Shown in pieces: positions 60,097 through 64,000 of a stretch of DNA of 64,000 nucleotides. How positions within the stretch are numbered: position 1 is the stretch's first letter; every line of letters begins with the position of its first letter. The notes under the pieces are model-generated. The model was not told where the DNA came from and searched no databases. It saw only the letters and a program-made list of their open reading frames with translations. The translations under genes and the position numbers were made by a program. The stretch comes from Streptomonospora alba (GTDB taxonomy: Bacteria; Actinomycetota; Actinomycetes; Streptosporangiales; Streptosporangiaceae), in assembly GCF_000826685.1 (NCBI RefSeq), contig NZ_JROO01000029.1, positions 107,783 through 171,782 on the forward strand, written 5' to 3'.

Positions 60097-61584
60097 CTAA
60101 CTGTTCGTTGGGGTACTGCAGTCCGGCTCCCAGGGCCTGGGGTCAGGACTCAGCGCTATGGACGGTAGGGCCAGCTTCTCCAACGATCCTCCGGTATGTC
60201 GGTAGGCGCAGTCGAACTCCACCTGGCTACTCGCTTCGTAATCGGCGTAGGTGGGGGAATCTGCGATGGTATCGCCGGATATCGGGCCGGATTTGGTTTG
60301 TATGAAACTCTGGTGGTGTGGCGCGTTGTCGTGGCTCCCCGAGATGTGGTGAGAGCCGTCGGTGCTGACAGTCGCGGATACGTCTACGTCTACTTCAGGG
60401 GCGTCTATACCCCATAGGATGTGACATAACGGGTCAGACGCCGATGACTGAAAGCTAGCGTTTCCTGTGGTGCTGCTCTGAAGTCCCGCGCCGGCTTCAA
60501 CGTCGTCTTTTGAGGCCCGGCTCGTCTCGATGACCTGCATCGACCCGTCGGCCTGCTCTTCGTAGATTCGCGACTCACCTATCCGCTCCATCGACTCGGC
60601 AACCGGTTCGGTCCAGTTGACGAAGCTCCAACCCCACTGGGGCGAATAGCTGAATACCGGCGATCCGAAATCGAATCGGCTGACTAGCTGGACTCGACTG
60701 TCGCCCTCCCACCTGTAGCCGTCCAGGTTGGCCCCGAATGAGCGGCTATCGCCTCCATAATACTTGTCCGTGAATTCGGGGAGAGTCTCGTTGCAAAGAA
60801 CCGGCGCCGGAACCTGCGTTTGGGGGATGAAAAAATCCCAATAAATCCAGCGGTCGTAGACGCCGTATGCAGCAGAAGACCGTACTAAGTCTCTTTCGCG
60901 GCTGAGGGAGGCATCTGTGTTGTTTCCGAGCGCGGGAACCTGAATCTCCCACTCATTCCCCGGACGCGTGTCGTTCTGTTTGTCCGATCGCTCCGCACGG
61001 GTAGACGGTTCCTGTTTGGGAGTCACCGAAACGTGGTAAACTTCGCTACCCCCGTCATAGTTCTCGTCGGTGATCTCGACGCTATCCCCGTTGTCTTCGG
61101 CCCCTTGACTCAAGGATTCCCGCTGTGATCTTGTCGATATCTCTCCGTTCTGGGATGTCTGTACTTCCGCTTCGAATTTTCTAGAGGTGGAGATCCACGT
61201 GATCCTGTCATGCTTTCCCTCGGATTGCGTCGTGGTAGTGCGAACCAGAGCTCGAGCGAGCACCGTGCGCTCATGATCGAGAGCGAGAACGCGGAGCCGG
61301 ACCACCTGCGCACTGCCGAGCCCGGTGATTTTTAACCGGCTTTCTTGTCCTGTGTAAACGGGATCAGATGCCGATCGTGGAGATGCCCTGTCGGGTACCT
61401 CGTTATAGGCTACATATTCTACTGCGCCTTCAGTGTCTTCCCAGTCGACGGATACAGTGGAGTCTGATGACTGGACGTCGGACACGATCAGCGGGATCGC
61501 ACTCTCTTTGGCGTTCGCAATGGCTGTCGAGAAATGCAAAAGAACCGCTACCAGCATGAATAGACTGACCTTGCTGGACTTCAT
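60097..61584 (-). CDS. Secreted protein with fibronectin-III-like N-terminal domain
   Basis: 495 residues from the ATG at 61584. Signal peptide KVSLFMLVAVLLHFSTAIANA with cleavage at ANA-KE. The next 100 residues (STVSVDWEDTEGAVEYVAYN ... SRLKITGLGSAQVVRLRVLA) have the pattern of an FnIII domain (WxxxxGAxxYxVY ... GLxxxxxYxxRVxA). The remainder is polar with repeated aromatic strands (RWIYWDFFIPQTQVPAPVLC, GYRWEGDSRVQLVSRFDFGS, YSPQWGWSFVNWT) and few Cys. No catalytic motif found. GC content and codon use are clearly lower than in the neighbouring regions, suggesting recent acquisition. Confidence 0.7.
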   Translation of the reverse strand: MKSSKVSLFMLVAVLLHFSTAIANAKESAIPLIVSDVQSSDSTVSVDWEDTEGAVEYVAYNEVPDRASPRSASDPVYTGQESRLKITGLGSAQVVRLRVLALDHERTVLARALVRTTTTQSEGKHDRITWISTSRKFEAEVQTSQNGEISTRSQRESLSQGAEDNGDSVEITDENYDGGSEVYHVSVTPKQEPSTRAERSDKQNDTRPGNEWEIQVPALGNNTDASLSRERDLVRSSAAYGVYDRWIYWDFFIPQTQVPAPVLCNETLPEFTDKYYGGDSRSFGANLDGYRWEGDSRVQLVSRFDFGSPVFSYSPQWGWSFVNWTEPVAESMERIGESRIYEEQADGSMQVIETSRASKDDVEAGAGLQSSTTGNASFQSSASDPLCHILWGIDAPEVDVDVSATVSTDGSHHISGSHDNAPHHQSFIQTKSGPISGDTIADSPTYADYEASSQVEFDCAYRHTGGSLEKLALPSIALSPDPRPWEPDCSTPTNS

Positions 61585-62561
61585 AGGAAAGCTTTCTGCA
61601 GGGGGATTTATCAGTAGCAGGTTCGCATAAGGCGACTGCTGCCTGCAAGAAAGAATTGAAGATTGTTTATTGATCACCGCGTGATCTCTGGGCGGGCCTG
61701 CGTGGTCAATTGTTTGACCGCATGTGGACACGGAACGTGAGGGAACTGTAGCCGTGTTGAAGATGGGGCATCGCCCCCGAAGGCAGAGACATCGTCGGTG
61801 GCGAGTGCGGTGATCACGACAGTTTCCGCGGCCCGGATGCCGCGGGCCGGACCTCGGCTGCGTGCTGACCGCCCGGGCCGCATACCGTGATGGCTCCTTG
61901 GGCGGCAGAAGAGACGTCGGCCCCGAATGTGCACAGCGCCGAAACGTGGGTGTTGCGGCTGGAGGTAGATGCGTTGCCGGATCGAGGACACGCCCTCGCC
62001 CTGGGTGAGTAGGGCGGCCAGCAGGGGCGCGGTGTCGTTGGGTAGCGCGGAGTGGGAGGCCGGTCGCCGTGTTGACCGCCCGCACCTGCGCGGGTTCGGA
62101 CCGCCGGTGGCGGTGTCGACCAGTTGGACATTGGCATTCCCAACCACCTGGCGTAGTCCGTTAGGGAAATCCCGCGTGGTGACGCAGTCGAGCAGAACCC
62201 GCCTGCCGGTGGCGGCCCCGCATGAGCGCTGATCAGCCCCCCTTTTGTTGGACTCTGGGCACATGCGTATGGGGAGGTGAAGTCCAGGTAACGCGGCTCG
62301 GACAGGCGCCGATCTCGCGCCAGTGGGCCGTCCTACTGGAGGCGGGGGCGGTACCGCCCCGGTCGGCTGCCGCCCGCCTGGCCGACAAGGAGGTTCCCCT
62401 CGAGGAGGCACTGGCCTGGGCGCAGCGCCTCGGTTTGGATACCGCGGACGCCATCCGCGTTACCGGCCACATCGGATCCCAGCAGGGGGAGCCTCAGAAC
62501 CTCGGTGGCCGGTGTTGATTCACTTTCCGCGGGAGGCGGGCAAAGACGGCAGAATCAGGGG
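61585..62561. other. Region without a confidently assigned gene
   Basis: Minus-strand frames around 61680-62220 show coding-like pieces in different frames (VLLDCVTTRDFPNGLRQVVG; PLLAALLTQGEGVSSIRQRI; TFGADVSSAAQGAITVCGPG) and may be a decayed gene. Plus strand 62290-62518 reads RQWAVLLEAGAVPPRSAAAR with LADKEVPLEEALAWAQRLGL, a short hypothetical frame without a clear start. Confidence 0.35.
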
Positions 62562-64000
62562 ATGGCACTGAGGAAGCCGACGAAGCTGGCGATGCTCGGA
62601 TGGATCTTGCTCGTCGTCGGGCTGCTGCTGGTGGGGTTGTGGGCAGCCGAGGAGTTCGTGCCTGAGGTTGATGGTCGGGCGGCATCATCGGAGGCCTGGC
62701 CGGAGCCGGGGGCGTCGTCGCCGCGGTAGTGGGCCACTCGGCCCCGGAGAGCAGGGGCAGCGGTGGCCGCCGCGGGATGACCACCAAAGCCCGTACCCGC
62801 GACGGCCACATCGTCCAGACCGCGGGCGATACCAGCCCGGCGACCGTGATCACCGGCCCCAGCGCCACGGTCCACTACAACTCCCCTGCCCCTGCTACCG
62901 AGGCAACCTCCGCTGCACCGGGCTGGGTGAATGCGGCGGTGCGGGCGGATGCGGCCGATCCCGCCCGGCTGGGCGCCCACGCCGCCCGCCCCGGGGGCGA
63001 CGGCCACCGGCAGCCGCCCTACGTGGCCCGCGAGGCTGACGCCGACCTCGATGCGCATCTGGCCGCTGTGGCGCAACATCCGCGTGGAGGGCTGGTGCTG
63101 GTGGCCGGGGCTCCCACGGCGGGCAAGACCCGCGCTCTGGCGGCCGCACTGGCCCGCACGCTGCCCGGGCGGATGGTGGTCGCCGCCCGAGGACGCCGAC
63201 CTGCGGCCTCTGCCGGGCTGGCTGAAGCACAAAGCCGAGCACGCGCCCAGCGGGTGGATGGTGTGGCTGGACAATGTGGACCGCCACCTGCCCCACGCCC
63301 ATCTGGATCTCGCGTTGCTCGACGAACTTGGTCCGGCCGGGGCGATCGTGGCCGCCACCATCCGCCTCACACAGTTGAGCGTGCTGAAGCCCGCGGCCAC
63401 CGACACCGACGACCGCACCGTGGGCTATCCCGTGCTCAACACGCCCGCGGTCCTGAACCGGCGATGGAGTGCTCGGGAGCGTCAGCGCGCCGCCGACACC
63501 GGTGATGCGCGTCTGGCCGAGGCCGCCGATCAGGCGGCCTTCGGGGTGGCCGAGTACCTGGCGGCCGGCCCCGAACTGGAGCGCGATTGGAAACACGGCC
63601 CCGACACCGGGCACCCGCGCGGCTACGCGCTGGTGGCCGCCGCGGTGGATCTAGCCCGCACCGGCCTCTCGACACCGTTGACCCGCGCCCAGATTGAACA
63701 AATCGCCGGGCGCTACCTGCCGTCCCCGCCGCCCGCCCACGAGGCGTTCGAGGCGGCGTGGGAATGGGCCACCGCGGTGCGCAGTGGGGTGGCCGGGCTG
63801 CTGGTACCCGCCGACCACGGCAATGAGCGCTGGCGCGCTTTCGACTACCTCACGAGCGAGGAACCGGTACCCGGGCCCGTCTGGCATGCGGCACTCGACT
63901 GGGGCGGCGGGGAGGACCGCTTCGCGATCGGCGTCACCGCCTACACCTCCGACCGGAAGCCCCTGGCCGAGACGGCCTGGCGCCGCGCCGCCGAGGCCGG
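62562..64000 (+). pseudogene. Membrane-anchored P-loop NTPase gene, frameshifted and cut by window end
   Basis: ATG at 62562. A first helix (MLGWILLVVGLLLVGLWAAE) is followed, after a shift near 62680, by a second (GGIIGGLAGAGGVVAAVVG). A linker with RDGHIVQTAGDTSPATVITG follows, then a P-loop GAPTAGKTRALAAAL near 63110. After another shift near 63186 the frame gives PEDADLRPLPGWLKHKAEHA, Walker B-like WMVWLDNVDRHLP and sensor-like GAIVAATIRLTQL, continuing to the window end. This is the layout of STAND/NTPase proteins with a transmembrane anchor and probable C-terminal repeats (AETAWRRAAEA at the end may begin a TPR). Two frameshifts make it a pseudogene unless they are sequencing errors. 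Confidence 0.6.

Noticed and set aside
61674..62411. 246-codon minus-strand frame as a gene
   Set aside because: Coding-like pieces fall in different frames and the amino-acid composition is mostly Arg/Pro-rich; at best a decayed gene.
1..64000. CRISPR array
   Set aside because: No regularly spaced direct repeats were seen; repeated sequences are IS ends, intron ends and operators.

Overview
The window is very GC-rich and its genes read like those of a filamentous actinomycete. It carries a conservon (CvnABCD) operon, a thiopeptide (RiPP) cluster, TetR/MerR-regulated oxidoreductases, actinomycete-type two-component systems and a spore-associated-protein-like gene. Nocardiopsaceae or a related family would fit, but that is inference because no rRNA or housekeeping marker is present. 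The sequence behaves like an accessory region: at least ten insertion-sequence relics from the IS3, IS5, IS256, IS630, IS1380 and ISAs1 families, two group II intron 3' ends and one intron-ORF piece, a 44-nt tRNA-Lys 3' half, and many frameshifted or truncated genes.

Layout. 0.1-5.9 kb: FtsX-type ABC transporter (minus strand) divergent from a NarL-type two-component system, with a duplicated palindrome between them. 5.9-7.5 kb: broken membrane-protein gene, IS3 relic and an IS630 element with a frameshifted transposase. 7.5-11.0 kb: three-gene oxidoreductase operon (alcohol dehydrogenase, F420-type reductase, old yellow enzyme) with a divergent TetR gene and a perfect operator. 11.1-16.7 kb: group II intron and IS debris around a TetR/alcohol dehydrogenase pair and an IS5-bracketed MerR/quinone-oxidoreductase pair. 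16.7-19.1 kb: SDR/TetR pair with two operators, then decayed genes. 19.5-22.0 kb: small exported protein and an OmpR-type two-component system. 22.9-25.8 kb: conservon. 26.7-31.8 kb: three-gene operon (styrene-monooxygenase-like flavoprotein, methyltransferase, free-standing KS-AT-ACP polyketide synthase), probably a small uncharacterised biosynthetic locus. 32.1-50.8 kb: segment bracketed by two outward-facing IS256 ends and holding the thiopeptide cluster. 50.8-64 kb: a long unknown gene truncated by IS256, VanZ-like protein, IS graveyard, chimeric junctions, a low-GC patch of secreted/membrane proteins, and an NTPase gene running off the end.

The most interesting system is the thiopeptide cluster (about 33.0-48.5 kb). 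Its precursor (36196-36393) has a leader closely resembling that of thiomuracin-type thiopeptides (motif VDVFDLADQG...LTEGHGL...GA) but an unusual predicted core, SSICNELMCACSSPAC, with only four Cys and an acidic/hydrophobic middle. Six translationally coupled genes follow: split LanB glutamylase, glutamate-elimination protein, putative [4+2] pyridine synthase, SagB-type azoline dehydrogenase, leader-binding cyclodehydratase partner and YcaO cyclodehydratase. A YdhR-like protein, an acyl-CoA-dehydrogenase-like flavoprotein, a P450 and a HemK-like methyltransferase flank them and are candidate tailoring enzymes. No ribosomal resistance gene or dedicated exporter is visible near the cluster.
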